Source: Pseudomonas paralcaligenes (GTDB lineage Bacteria; Pseudomonadota; Gammaproteobacteria; Pseudomonadales; Pseudomonadaceae). From it: 64,000 nucleotides of DNA. The stretch covers positions 1-64,000 of the forward strand of contig NZ_BPFX01000002.1 in NCBI RefSeq assembly GCF_019655855.1, read 5' to 3'. How positions within the stretch are numbered: the first letter of the stretch is position 1; every line of letters starts with the position of its first letter. A program made the translations under genes and the position numbers. The notes beneath the pieces are model-generated. The model saw only the letters and a list, made by a program, of their open reading frames with translations, ran no database searches and was not told the origin of the DNA. Shown piece after piece: positions 1 to 8,446 of the stretch.

Positions 1-14
1 TGTATAAGAGACAG
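1..14 (+). other. Residual Nextera transposase adapter (assembly artefact)
   Basis: The first 14 bases, TGTATAAGAGACAG, are identical to the 3' part of the 19-base Tn5 mosaic end used in Nextera libraries. Genomic sequence appears to start at about base 15. This marks the window start as a contig end with incomplete adapter trimming. It should not be read as a biological transposon end. Confidence 0.95.
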
Positions 15-112
15 TGGCGATCCCGGGATGGAGGTTGGGTGAAGGCTACCTTACGGGCGGGGTGGCAGATGGCCATTGATCCGGATCAAGCCCGGCGCCG
101 CCGTCCGTCGGC
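15..112. other. Contig-edge non-coding stretch
   Basis: About 100 bases lie between the adapter and the stop codon of the PilT-like gene. It contains GC-rich short palindromes but no convincing gene or U-tailed terminator. Confidence 0.4.
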
Positions 113-1240
113 TCAACCGTCGCGCAGCACCTTGCGCTCGGCGTCGTCAGCGGAGAAGCCGCGCTCGAGCTTGAAGCGCAGGCCGAGGTCGGTGCGCGAG
201 TCGGCGAACTTGAGCGCGTCGGCCAGCGTCACGCGGCCCTGTTCGAGCAGGCTGAACAGGTGCTGGTCGAAGGTCTGCAGGCCCTGCTCGGCGGCGCGGG
301 CGATGGCCTCGCGCAGCTGGTCCAGTTCGTCGCGCTGGATCAGGTCGCGGATGTAGGGCGTGCCGAGCATCACCTCCACGGCCGCCACGCGCTTCTGCTT
401 CAGCCCGGGCACCAGGCGCTGGCCGATCACCGCGAGCAGGTTGTGGGCGATGTCGGCCAGCACCTGCTTGCGCGCCTCGTCGGGGAAGAAGCGCACGATG
501 CGCTCCATGGCGTGGCTGCTGCTGGTGGCGTGCAGGGTGGCGATGCACAGGTGTCCGGTTTCCGCGTAGTGCAGGGCGTGCTGCATGGTGGCGGCGTCGC
601 GGATTTCGCCGAGCATGATCACGTCCGGCGACTCGCGCAGCACGTTGCGCAGGGCGTCGTCGAAGCTGCGCGTGTCCAGGCCGACCTCGCGCTGGTCGAT
701 GATCGACTTGTGGTGCTGGTGGAGGAACTCGATGGGGTCCTCGATACAGACGATGTGCCCGCCGCGGTGGCGGTTGCGGAAGTCGAGCATCGCCGCCAGG
801 GTGGTGGACTTGCCGGAGCCGGCGGCGCCGATCACCAGGATCAGGCCGCGGTCCTGCATCGACAGCTTCTCCAGCAGGCGCGGCAGGCCGAGGGCCTCGA
901 AGCCCGGAATCTGGCTGCGGATCAGCCGCACCACCATCGCCACCTCGCCGCGCTGGTAGTAGACGTTGACCCGGAAGCGACCGGTGCCCGGCAGGCTCAC
1001 CGCCAGGTTCTGCTCCAGGTCGCGCTCGAACTCCACCGCCTGCTTCTGGCTCATCAGCTGGTAGGCCATGCGCTGCACGTCGCCGGCCACCAGCACCCGC
1101 TCGTCGAACGGCTGGCTGTGGCCGTCCACCTTGGCGTGGGCCGGCGCGCCGACGCTGAGGAACAGGTCGGAGGCGTCGCATGCCTGCATGCGCTGCAGGT
1201 AGTCGAAGATGTCCAGGGTATCGGGCGTGTTCTCGTGCAT
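113..1240 (-). CDS. PilT/PilU-type pilus retraction ATPase
   Basis: Hexameric secretion-type ATPase of the PilT/PilU family, expected to power type IV pilus retraction at the inner-membrane base. The sequence shows a Walker A motif GAAGSGKST, a Walker B region VIMLGEIRD and a His box ETGHLCIATLHA, followed by the family C-terminal region YIRDLIQ. Length is about 375 residues, as expected. I start at the ATG at 1240; an upstream in-frame TTG at 1270 has no ribosome binding site. It lies alone next to recC, divergently, and not in a pilus cluster, so it is probably a paralogue of the main pilT/pilU pair. Assignment between PilT and PilU subtypes is uncertain. Confidence 0.88.
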   Translation of the reverse strand: MHENTPDTLDIFDYLQRMQACDASDLFLSVGAPAHAKVDGHSQPFDERVLVAGDVQRMAYQLMSQKQAVEFERDLEQNLAVSLPGTGRFRVNVYYQRGEVAMVVRLIRSQIPGFEALGLPRLLEKLSMQDRGLILVIGAAGSGKSTTLAAMLDFRNRHRGGHIVCIEDPIEFLHQHHKSIIDQREVGLDTRSFDDALRNVLRESPDVIMLGEIRDAATMQHALHYAETGHLCIATLHATSSSHAMERIVRFFPDEARKQVLADIAHNLLAVIGQRLVPGLKQKRVAAVEVMLGTPYIRDLIQRDELDQLREAIARAAEQGLQTFDQHLFSLLEQGRVTLADALKFADSRTDLGLRFKLERGFSADDAERKVLRDG

Positions 1241-1363
1241 GGGCAGGTCCGGGGAAAAAGGCTGACGCAAGGATAGCCGCGCTGTCGCGCGGCGGGCTGA
1301 GCGAGATCAATCCCGACGGCTCCGACGGCCAAGCCCCCCGGGCTCTGGTACGCTAGCCCGACC

Positions 1364-4300
1364 ATGCTCAGCCTCTATCACGCCCCCGACCTGGAAACCC
1401 TCGGCCTGCTCGCCTGCCGCCTGCTCGCCCAGCCGCAGGCGGACGTGCTGGCGCCGGCGCGGGTGGTGGTGCCGAGCCAGGGCATCGGCCGCTGGCTGAC
1501 CCTGCAGCTGGCCCGCGAGCAGGGCATCGCCATGCACCTGGACGTGCAACTGCCGTCCAGTTTCGTCTGGGGGCTGGCGCGGCAGGTATTCGGCACGCTG
1601 CCGGAGCAGTCCGCCTTCAACCCGCAGGCGATGACCTGGCGCCTCTACGACTGGCTCTGCGAGCCGGCCAACCTGGCCCGCGCCGAGCGCCTGGGGCGCT
1701 ACCTGGAGGGCGGCGACGAGCGCCGCCGCCTGGCCCTGGCGGCGAAGATCGCCGACGTGTTCGACCAGTACCTGCTGTACCGCGACGACTGGCTGGCCGC
1801 CTGGGAGCGCGGCGAGCTGTGCGACCTGGGTGCGGACGAGGCCTGGCAGGCGCTGCTCTGGCAGGAACTGACCCGGGACGGCCACCCGCACCGCGCGCGC
1901 CTGCTCGGCGAGCTGCTGGCGCGGCTGCACGGCGCCGCACCCCTCGACGGCCTGCCGGAGCGCCTGCTGGTGTTCGGCATCAGCTCGCTGCCGCCGCACC
2001 ATCTGCGGGTGCTGGAGGGCCTGGCGCGGCACACCGAGGTGGTGATCTTCGCCCTCAACCCGTGCCGCGAGGCCTGGGGCGAGATTCGTGATGTGCGCGA
2101 GCTGGCGCAGCAATCCTTCGGCGGGCGAGCGGGAAGCGTCGCGAGCGCAGAGGAGCCTGGTTTTAACGACGCCTACTCAAGCGCAGCAGCTTCTCCGCCG
2201 CTCGCCCCTGACGATTGGTACCTCGACGTCGGCCACCCGCTGCTGGCCAGCCTGGGCAAGCAGGGCCGCGACTTCTTCGACAGCCTGTTCGGCCTGATCG
2301 CCGAGGAACACGGCATCTACCCGCAGGACGCGGAGCTGGCCGACGACAGCCTGCTGCACGCCCTGCAGCAGGACATCCTGCGCCTGCGCACCCGCGCGCC
2401 GGACGAGCGCCTGCCACTGCGCGACGACGACCGTTCTCTGGAACTGCACATCGCCCATTCGCCGCTGCGCGAGGTGGAGATACTCCACGACCAGCTGCTG
2501 GCGCGCTTCGCCGCCGACCCGACCCTGAGCCCCGACCAGGTGGTGGTGCTGACCCCGGACATCGAGCGCTACGCCCCCTACATCGAGGCGGTGTTCGCCA
2601 CCACCACGGGCGGGCGCGGGCGGGTGGGCGCCCCGTACATTCCCTACAGCCTGGCCGACCGCAGCCTGCGCGCCGAAACGCCGCTGATCGAGGCCTTCCT
2701 CGGCCTGCTCGGCCTGCCCGAGAGCCGCTTCGCCGCCGAAGAGGTGCTGGCCTGGCTGGAACAGCCGGCCATCGCCCGCCGCGCCGGCATCGAGAGCGAG
2801 GACCTGCCGCTGCTGCGCGACTGGCTGCGCCAGGCCGGCGTGCGCTGGGGGCGCGACGGCGAGCACCGCGCGCGGCTGGACCTGCCGGCCGAGGACGCCT
2901 TCACCTGGCGCCAGGGCCTGGACCGCCTGCTGCTCGGCTTCGCCGCGCCACCGCAGCTGGCCGGCGCGGGCGTTCCGCTGCTCGGTGACAGCCTGCCGCT
3001 GGACGCCCTGGAAGGCGCCCGCGCCCAGCTGCTCGGCCGCCTGTGCGCCTTCGTCGACCACCTGGCGCGGCTGGCCGAGGGCCTGCAGCGGCCGCGCCCG
3101 CTGGCCGACTGGGCGCTGGACCTGCAAGGGATGATCGACGCGCTGTTCGACGAGCGCGAATCCGGCGACACCCTGCTCCTGCTCAGCCAGGCCTGTGCCG
3201 CCCTGGGGCGGCAGGCCCAGGACGCGGGCATCGGGCGACCGCTGGAGCTGGCGCTGGTGCGCCAGCAGCTCGGCGCGGCGCTGGAGAACGGCGGCGGCGC
3301 CTCGGGCTTCCTCACCGGCGCGGTGACTTTCTGCACCATGGTGCCGATGCGCAGCCTGCCGTTCCGCCTGGTCTGCCTGCTCGGCCTGGACGATGGCGCC
3401 CTGCCGCGGCGCACGCCAGTCGCCGGCTTCGACCTGATCGCCCGCCGCCCGCGCCGTGGCGACCGCGCGCGGCGGCTGAACGACCGCTACCTGTTCCTGG
3501 AAACCCTGCTCAGCGCCCGCGACGGCCTGTACCTCAGCTACGTCGGCCGCGACCCGCGGGACAACGCCGAGCTGCCGCCCTCGGTGCTGGTCAGCGAACT
3601 GCTGGAGGCCGTCGATCTCACCGCCGTGGCGGTTCCCTGTGAGAGCGGCCTCGGCCGCGATCCGGATTGCGCAGAAGCTTCGCGGCCAAGGCCGCTCCCA
3701 CGAGAGCAGAAGGCGAGTGCCGCAATCACCGTCGAGCACCCGCTGCAGCCGTTCGCCCCCGGCAACTTCGAGGCCGGCGGCGCCCGCCGGGGCTTCTCGC
3801 CCGCCTGGTTCCGCGCGGCCCAGCGTCTCGCCGAGGTGCCGGCGCTCGACCCGCCGCCCTTCGTCGCGCGCCTGCCCGAGCCGGACGACGACTGGCGGGT
3901 GATCGAGCCCAGCCAGCTGCTGCAGTGCTTCCGTCACCCGGCGCGTTTCCTGCTGGAACAGCGCCTGGGCCTGCGCCTGGCCGATGCCGACGAGGCCATC
4001 GCCGGCGACGAGCCTTTCGTCCTGGAAGGCCCCGCGAAGCGCGGCCTGCGCCAGCTGGCGCTGCAGGCGGTGGAGCGCGGCTGGTCGGAGGAGCAGGAGC
4101 GGCGCATCGCCCGCGCCGCCGGCTGGCTGCCACCCGGCGAACTGGGGCATGCCCTGTGGGGCAAGATGCGCGGTCCGGTGCGGGCCTTCGCCCCGCGCCT
4201 GTTCGAGGCCCGCCCGCTGGAGGCGCCGCAGCCGCTGCTGGTGGATGTCGAACTGGCCGGCGTGCGCGTCCACGGCTGGCTGGACGGCGTGACCGCCCAC

Positions 4301-4795
4301 GGCCTGTTCGACTGGCGTCTGGGCGCCCCCGGCGCCTGGGACCTGCCGGGCTTCTGGCTGCGCCACCTGCTGCTGAACCTCGGCGCCACCCCGGACATCG
4401 CCCGCGAAAGCCTGCTGGTCTCGCCGGGCGGCGACTGGCAGCTCGGCCCGCAGCCGGACGCGCGCGAGCTGCTCGAACCCTGGCTGGCCGCCTACCGCGA
4501 GGCCCTGTGCACGCCGCTGCCCTTCATCACCCGCACGAGCTACGAATTCGCCCGCGCCCTGTGCACGCCCAGCGCCAGGAGCCGCAAGGAACCGCGCGAC
4601 GCCGCCCGCGACAACGCTCGCGCCGCCTGGCTCGGCGCCGAGTTCAGCCCGTTGGCCGGCGAGTGCGAGGACCCCTGGTACGCCCTGGCCCTCCGCGAGC
4701 GCGACCCGCTCGGCGAGCGCTTCGAGCAGCTTGCCGAACAACTGCTCGGGCCGGCGCTGAAGGCGCTGGCGACAGGCGAGGGGGACGGCGAATGA
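1364..4795 (+). CDS. recC: Exodeoxyribonuclease V subunit gamma (RecC)
   Basis: RecC subunit of the RecBCD helicase-nuclease, which processes double-strand breaks and recognises Chi. The 1143-residue protein opens with the typical MLSLYHAPDLETL and contains the conserved inactive-helicase core. It overlaps recB by ATGA at 4792-4795, indicating translational coupling. It carries two extra segments read in frame: a Ser/Ala/Gly-rich insert around residues 252-284 lying inside an 85-bp inverted-repeat element, and about 22 residues (759-781) translated from a full REPIN palindrome. Both are absent from what I know of the RecC core and probably form surface loops. The ORF remains open throughout, so it is likely functional, but this is untested. 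Confidence 0.93.
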   Translation: MLSLYHAPDLETLGLLACRLLAQPQADVLAPARVVVPSQGIGRWLTLQLAREQGIAMHLDVQLPSSFVWGLARQVFGTLPEQSAFNPQAMTWRLYDWLCEPANLARAERLGRYLEGGDERRRLALAAKIADVFDQYLLYRDDWLAAWERGELCDLGADEAWQALLWQELTRDGHPHRARLLGELLARLHGAAPLDGLPERLLVFGISSLPPHHLRVLEGLARHTEVVIFALNPCREAWGEIRDVRELAQQSFGGRAGSVASAEEPGFNDAYSSAAASPPLAPDDWYLDVGHPLLASLGKQGRDFFDSLFGLIAEEHGIYPQDAELADDSLLHALQQDILRLRTRAPDERLPLRDDDRSLELHIAHSPLREVEILHDQLLARFAADPTLSPDQVVVLTPDIERYAPYIEAVFATTTGGRGRVGAPYIPYSLADRSLRAETPLIEAFLGLLGLPESRFAAEEVLAWLEQPAIARRAGIESEDLPLLRDWLRQAGVRWGRDGEHRARLDLPAEDAFTWRQGLDRLLLGFAAPPQLAGAGVPLLGDSLPLDALEGARAQLLGRLCAFVDHLARLAEGLQRPRPLADWALDLQGMIDALFDERESGDTLLLLSQACAALGRQAQDAGIGRPLELALVRQQLGAALENGGGASGFLTGAVTFCTMVPMRSLPFRLVCLLGLDDGALPRRTPVAGFDLIARRPRRGDRARRLNDRYLFLETLLSARDGLYLSYVGRDPRDNAELPPSVLVSELLEAVDLTAVAVPCESGLGRDPDCAEASRPRPLPREQKASAAITVEHPLQPFAPGNFEAGGARRGFSPAWFRAAQRLAEVPALDPPPFVARLPEPDDDWRVIEPSQLLQCFRHPARFLLEQRLGLRLADADEAIAGDEPFVLEGPAKRGLRQLALQAVERGWSEEQERRIARAAGWLPPGELGHALWGKMRGPVRAFAPRLFEARPLEAPQPLLVDVELAGVRVHGWLDGVTAHGLFDWRLGAPGAWDLPGFWLRHLLLNLGATPDIARESLLVSPGGDWQLGPQPDARELLEPWLAAYREALCTPLPFITRTSYEFARALCTPSARSRKEPRDAARDNARAAWLGAEFSPLAGECEDPWYALALRERDPLGERFEQLAEQLLGPALKALATGEGDGE
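2123..2207. repeat. 85-bp palindromic element inside recC
   Basis: Perfect 10-base inverted arms GGGCGAGCGG (2123-2132) and CCGCTCGCCC (2198-2207) flank a less GC-rich centre. Partial pairing continues inward (GAAG versus CTTC). It is translated in frame as a low-complexity Ser/Ala/Gly segment between ELAQQ and DDWYLD of RecC. It differs in sequence from the REPIN further downstream. Confidence 0.6.
3639..3701. repeat. REPIN inserted in frame in recC
   Basis: A 63-bp doublet of inverted REP sequences. The right arm reads CGCGGCCAAGGCCGCTCCCAC and the left arm is its reverse complement with two changes. It has the same length and arms as the REPIN at 8367-8429. The insertion keeps the recC frame and encodes the segment ESGLGRDPDCAEASRPRPLP. 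REP elements are usually extragenic, so a coding copy is unusual. Confidence 0.9.
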
Positions 4796-7700
4796 ACGGC
4801 CTCGACCTGCACGACTCGCCCTTCGCCGGCCGCTCGCTGATCGAGGCCAGCGCCGGCACCGGCAAGACCTGGACCCTGACCGCGCTGTACGCGCGCCTGC
4901 TGCTGGAGCGGCAGCTGTCGGTCGGGCAGATCCTGGTGGTCACCTACACCACCGCCGCCACCGCCGAGCTGCGCGAGCGCATCCGCGCGCGCCTGGCCGA
5001 GCTGCTGGCGCTCTACGAGGGTGGCGCCAGCGACGACGCCTTCCTGATCGAACTGCACCGCCGTCACCCGGACGAAGCGTCGCGGCGGCGCCTGCTGCTG
5101 GCCGTGCACGGCTTCGACGAGGCGGCCATCTTCACTATCCACGGCTTCTGCCAGCGCGCCCTGCAGGACTCGGCCTTCGAGGCCGGCGGCGACTTCGACG
5201 CCGAGCTGACCCAGGACGACCGCGAGGTGCTCGACGCCCTGCTCGGCGACGCCTGGCGCCACGTGCTGGCCGAGGCCGACCCGGCCTGGGCGCGCTTCCT
5301 CGCCAGGGCCAGGATCACCCCGGCGACCCTGCGCCAGGCCCTGCGCGGCCACCTGGGCAAGCCCTACCTGCGGGTCGAGCCGCGGGACACGGGCGCCGGC
5401 GCCGAACTGGGCGCCGCCAGCGATGCCTGGCAGCGCGCGGCCGAGCTGTGGCGCGACGCGGGCCATGCCTGGGTGGAAACTCTGGTCGAGCACGGCGGCC
5501 TCAGCCAGAGCACCCACAAGACGGCCAAGCTGCCGCTGTGGTCGGCCGAGCTGGACGCCTACTTCGCCGACCCGGCGGCGCTGTTCGATGCGCCGGACGG
5601 CCTGGCCAAGCTGGGTGCGGCGGCGCTGGCCAAGGCCTGCAAGAAGGGCTACGACGCACCGCGGTGCGAACTGGCCGAGGCCCTGGACGCGCTGGCCGAG
5701 GCGCTGGCCGCCGCCGGCCCGGCGGGGCGGCGGAAGCTGGTCGCCCTGCAGGTGGAGCTGCTCGACCGGCTCAACGTCGATCTACCCCGGCGCAAGGCGG
5801 CCCAGCGCCTGCTGGCCTTCGACGACCTGCTCAACCGCCTGCACGAGGCGCTGCAAGGCCCGGCCGGCGAAGACCTGGCCGCGCGCCTGCGCGAGCAGTA
5901 TCCGCTGGCGCTGATCGACGAATTCCAGGACACCGACCCGATCCAGTACGCGATCTTCGATCGCATCTACCCAAAGATGGCGGGCGTGGCGAGCGGCTCG
6001 CCTGGCGACCTGTGCTTCGTCGGCGACCCGAAGCAGGCGATCTATGCCTTCCGCGGCGCCGACCTCGCCACCTACCTCAAGGCCCGAGGCGACGCCGACC
6101 GGCAGTACGACCTGCCCTACAACTACCGCTCCACGGCCGAGCTGATCGCCGCGCTGAACCTGCTGTTCGCCCGCCCGCAGCCGTTCGCCGAGGATGGCCT
6201 CGACTACCCGCCGGTCAGTGCCGGCCGCAAGCCCCGCGCGCGGCTGGTGCTGCCCGTGTGGGAAGGCGCCGCGCCGCTGGGCCTGGTCTGGCTCGGCGAC
6301 GAGCCGCTGACCAAGGGCCGCGCCGGCGAACTGGCCGCGGTGGACAGCGCCAGGCGCATCGCCGCGCTGCTCGCCGCCAGCGCGCGAAACGAGGCCTATT
6401 TCGAAGAAGATGGCGACAGAATTCCGCTAAAAGGCGGCGATATCGCGGTGCTGGTCAGCAATCATCGCGAGGCCGCCAGCGTCGCCGCCGAGCTGGCCGC
6501 CCGTGGCGTGCCCAGCGTGCGGCGGGGGCGCGACAGCGTGTGGCACAGCGAAGAGGCCGGCGAGCTGGCGGCGGTGCTGGCCGCCTACGCTGAGCCGGGC
6601 CGCGAAGGCGTGCTGCGCTACGCCCTGGCGACCCGCCTGCTGGGGCGCGACGCGGCGCAGATCGCCCGCTGCCAGGACGACGAACGCGCCTGGGACGAGG
6701 AGCGCGCCGCCGCCGAGCAGTACCACCAGCTGTGGCAGCAGCACGGCTTCATGCGGGTGTTCAGGGCCTGGCTGGACCAGGAGCGGGTGGCCGAGCGCCT
6801 GCTGGCCGGCCTCGACGGCGAGCGCCGGCTGACCAACCTGCTGCACCTGGCCGAACTGCTCCAGGCGGAGAGCCTGCAGCGCCCCGGGCTGGAGGCGCTG
6901 CTCGCCTGGTTCGAGGGCCAGCGCGGCAGCGAGGGCCTCGGCGAGGACGCCCTGCTGCGCCTGGAAAGCGATGCCGAGCGGGTGCAGATCGTCACCATCC
7001 ACACCTCCAAGGGCCTGGAATACCCGCTGGTGTTCTGCCCCTTCCTGTGGGACGGCCGCCTGCTCGGCCAGCACACCGACAGCGCCCGCTGCCACGACGA
7101 GGACGGCCAGCCGCTGCTCGACCTGGGCAGCGAGCGCCTGGACGAGCGCCTGCAGGCCGCGCGGCGCGAGACCTTCGCCGAGAAGCTGCGCCTGACCTAC
7201 GTGGCCCTGACCCGCGCCCGTGACCGCCTGTGGCTGCACTGGGGGCCGGCCGCGCTGCCCAGGCCGAAGAAGGACGGCTCGCTGGCGGACGAGGGCCTGC
7301 ACAGCAGCGCCCTGGCCTGGCTGCTGCACGGCCGGGAACTGGCGGGAGCCGACGCCCTGGGCGAACTGGCGGCGCATCTCGCTGGTGGCGAAGGCCCGGC
7401 GCTGGCCGCCGAGCTGGACGCCCTGGCGGGAAGCAGCGACAGCCTGATCGCCCGCCTGCCGCTGCTGGCAGACGAGGCCAGCGCCAGCGGCGAGCGCCGC
7501 GCCGAGCCGCCCCAGGCGTTGCAGAACTTCACCCGCAGCCTGCACAGCGCCTGGCGCATCGGCAGCTTCTCCGGCCTGGCCGCCGGCATGCACATGGAGG
7601 CGCCGGACCGCGACAGCCTGGCCATGCCGGCCGCCAGCGAACCCGGCGTCGGTTTCTTCGCCTTCCCCCGCGGCGCCCGCGCCGGCACCTGCCTGCACGC

Positions 7701-8361
7701 CATCCTCGAAGACTGGGTGCGCGGCAAGGGCAGCCTGGAGCAGCTGGTGCCGGCCGCCCTGCAGGACCACGGCATCGACGCGGCGACCTGGGCCGAGATC
7801 GCCATCGCGCAACTGCAACGGGTGCTGGACTGCGACCTGGACGGCCGGGGCATGCGCCTGGCCGATCTCGACCCAACCCGGCGGCTGCCCGAGCTGGGCT
7901 TCACCTTCCCGGTGCAGCACCTCGACGTGGAGCGCCTGCGCGCCCTGCTCGCCGACCCCGCCCACGGCCTGCCGCCGGCCATGCGCCTGGCCGCCGAGCG
8001 CCTGCAGTTCGACGAGCTGCGCGGCTTCCTCAAGGGCTTCATCGACCTGACCTTCGAGCACGACGGGCGCTGGTACATCCTCGACTACAAGTCCAACTGG
8101 CTCGGCCCGACCGTCGCCCACTACACCCCCGAACGCCTGGAGCAGGCCATCGCCGGCGAGCACTACTACCTGCAGTACCTGATCTACCTGGTGGCGCTGC
8201 GCCGCTTCCTGCGCAGTCGCCTGGCCGGCTTCGCCGACGATCGGCTGGGTGGCGCCCTCTACCTGTTCCTGCGCGGCATGCCGGAGGCCGGCGTGTACTT
8301 CGCGCGGCCCTCCGGCGCGCTGCTGGATGCGCTGGATGGTCTGTTCGCGGAGGGTATATGA
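4792..8361 (+). CDS. recB: Exodeoxyribonuclease V subunit beta (RecB)
   Basis: UvrD-type 3'-5' helicase and nuclease subunit of RecBCD. The 1189-residue protein has Walker A ASAGTGKT at residues 19-26, helicase motif II LIDEFQDTD, the late motif VQIVTIHTSKGLEYP, and the C-terminal RecB nuclease domain with GFIDLTFEHDGRWYILDYKSN, whose Asp and Lys are active-site residues. The start is the ATG overlapping the recC stop (ATGA), not the far upstream start of the open frame, which runs through recC. The stop at 8361 lies five bases before a REPIN. Confidence 0.96.
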   Translation: MNGLDLHDSPFAGRSLIEASAGTGKTWTLTALYARLLLERQLSVGQILVVTYTTAATAELRERIRARLAELLALYEGGASDDAFLIELHRRHPDEASRRRLLLAVHGFDEAAIFTIHGFCQRALQDSAFEAGGDFDAELTQDDREVLDALLGDAWRHVLAEADPAWARFLARARITPATLRQALRGHLGKPYLRVEPRDTGAGAELGAASDAWQRAAELWRDAGHAWVETLVEHGGLSQSTHKTAKLPLWSAELDAYFADPAALFDAPDGLAKLGAAALAKACKKGYDAPRCELAEALDALAEALAAAGPAGRRKLVALQVELLDRLNVDLPRRKAAQRLLAFDDLLNRLHEALQGPAGEDLAARLREQYPLALIDEFQDTDPIQYAIFDRIYPKMAGVASGSPGDLCFVGDPKQAIYAFRGADLATYLKARGDADRQYDLPYNYRSTAELIAALNLLFARPQPFAEDGLDYPPVSAGRKPRARLVLPVWEGAAPLGLVWLGDEPLTKGRAGELAAVDSARRIAALLAASARNEAYFEEDGDRIPLKGGDIAVLVSNHREAASVAAELAARGVPSVRRGRDSVWHSEEAGELAAVLAAYAEPGREGVLRYALATRLLGRDAAQIARCQDDERAWDEERAAAEQYHQLWQQHGFMRVFRAWLDQERVAERLLAGLDGERRLTNLLHLAELLQAESLQRPGLEALLAWFEGQRGSEGLGEDALLRLESDAERVQIVTIHTSKGLEYPLVFCPFLWDGRLLGQHTDSARCHDEDGQPLLDLGSERLDERLQAARRETFAEKLRLTYVALTRARDRLWLHWGPAALPRPKKDGSLADEGLHSSALAWLLHGRELAGADALGELAAHLAGGEGPALAAELDALAGSSDSLIARLPLLADEASASGERRAEPPQALQNFTRSLHSAWRIGSFSGLAAGMHMEAPDRDSLAMPAASEPGVGFFAFPRGARAGTCLHAILEDWVRGKGSLEQLVPAALQDHGIDAATWAEIAIAQLQRVLDCDLDGRGMRLADLDPTRRLPELGFTFPVQHLDVERLRALLADPAHGLPPAMRLAAERLQFDELRGFLKGFIDLTFEHDGRWYILDYKSNWLGPTVAHYTPERLEQAIAGEHYYLQYLIYLVALRRFLRSRLAGFADDRLGGALYLFLRGMPEAGVYFARPSGALLDALDGLFAEGI

Positions 8362-8366
8362 GCCAG

Positions 8367-8429
8367 GTGGGAGCGGCCTTGGCCGCGATCCGGCATGCAC
8401 GGGAGCATCGCGGCCAAGGCCGCTCCCAC
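8367..8429. repeat. REPIN between recB and recD
   Basis: Two inverted REP copies, beginning GTGGGAGCGGCCTTGGCCGC and ending in its reverse complement, around a 17-base spacer; 63 bp in total. It occupies most of the 85-bp recB-recD gap and would form a strong hairpin in the recCBD transcript. Such structures can block 3' exonucleases or attenuate downstream expression, but no effect is shown here. Confidence 0.93.
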
Positions 8430-8446
8430 CACAAGGGGCGTCGCCG

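Noticed and set aside
1..14. Tn5/IS50 end in the genome
   Set aside because: Exact truncated mosaic end at base 1 of the sequence is explained by library adapter carry-over.
2177..4741. 854-codon open frame antisense to recC
   Set aside because: Shadow frame caused by high GC codon bias; the protein is Gln/Ala/Arg rich with no domain, and recC itself is unmistakable.
3667..4791. Open frame extending recB upstream by about 375 codons
   Set aside because: It lies entirely within recC in another frame with Arg/Pro-rich nonsense; true RecB begins at the ATGA overlap.
6427..8400. Long minus-strand frame opposite recB
   Set aside because: Compositionally biased shadow without start signals or domains.
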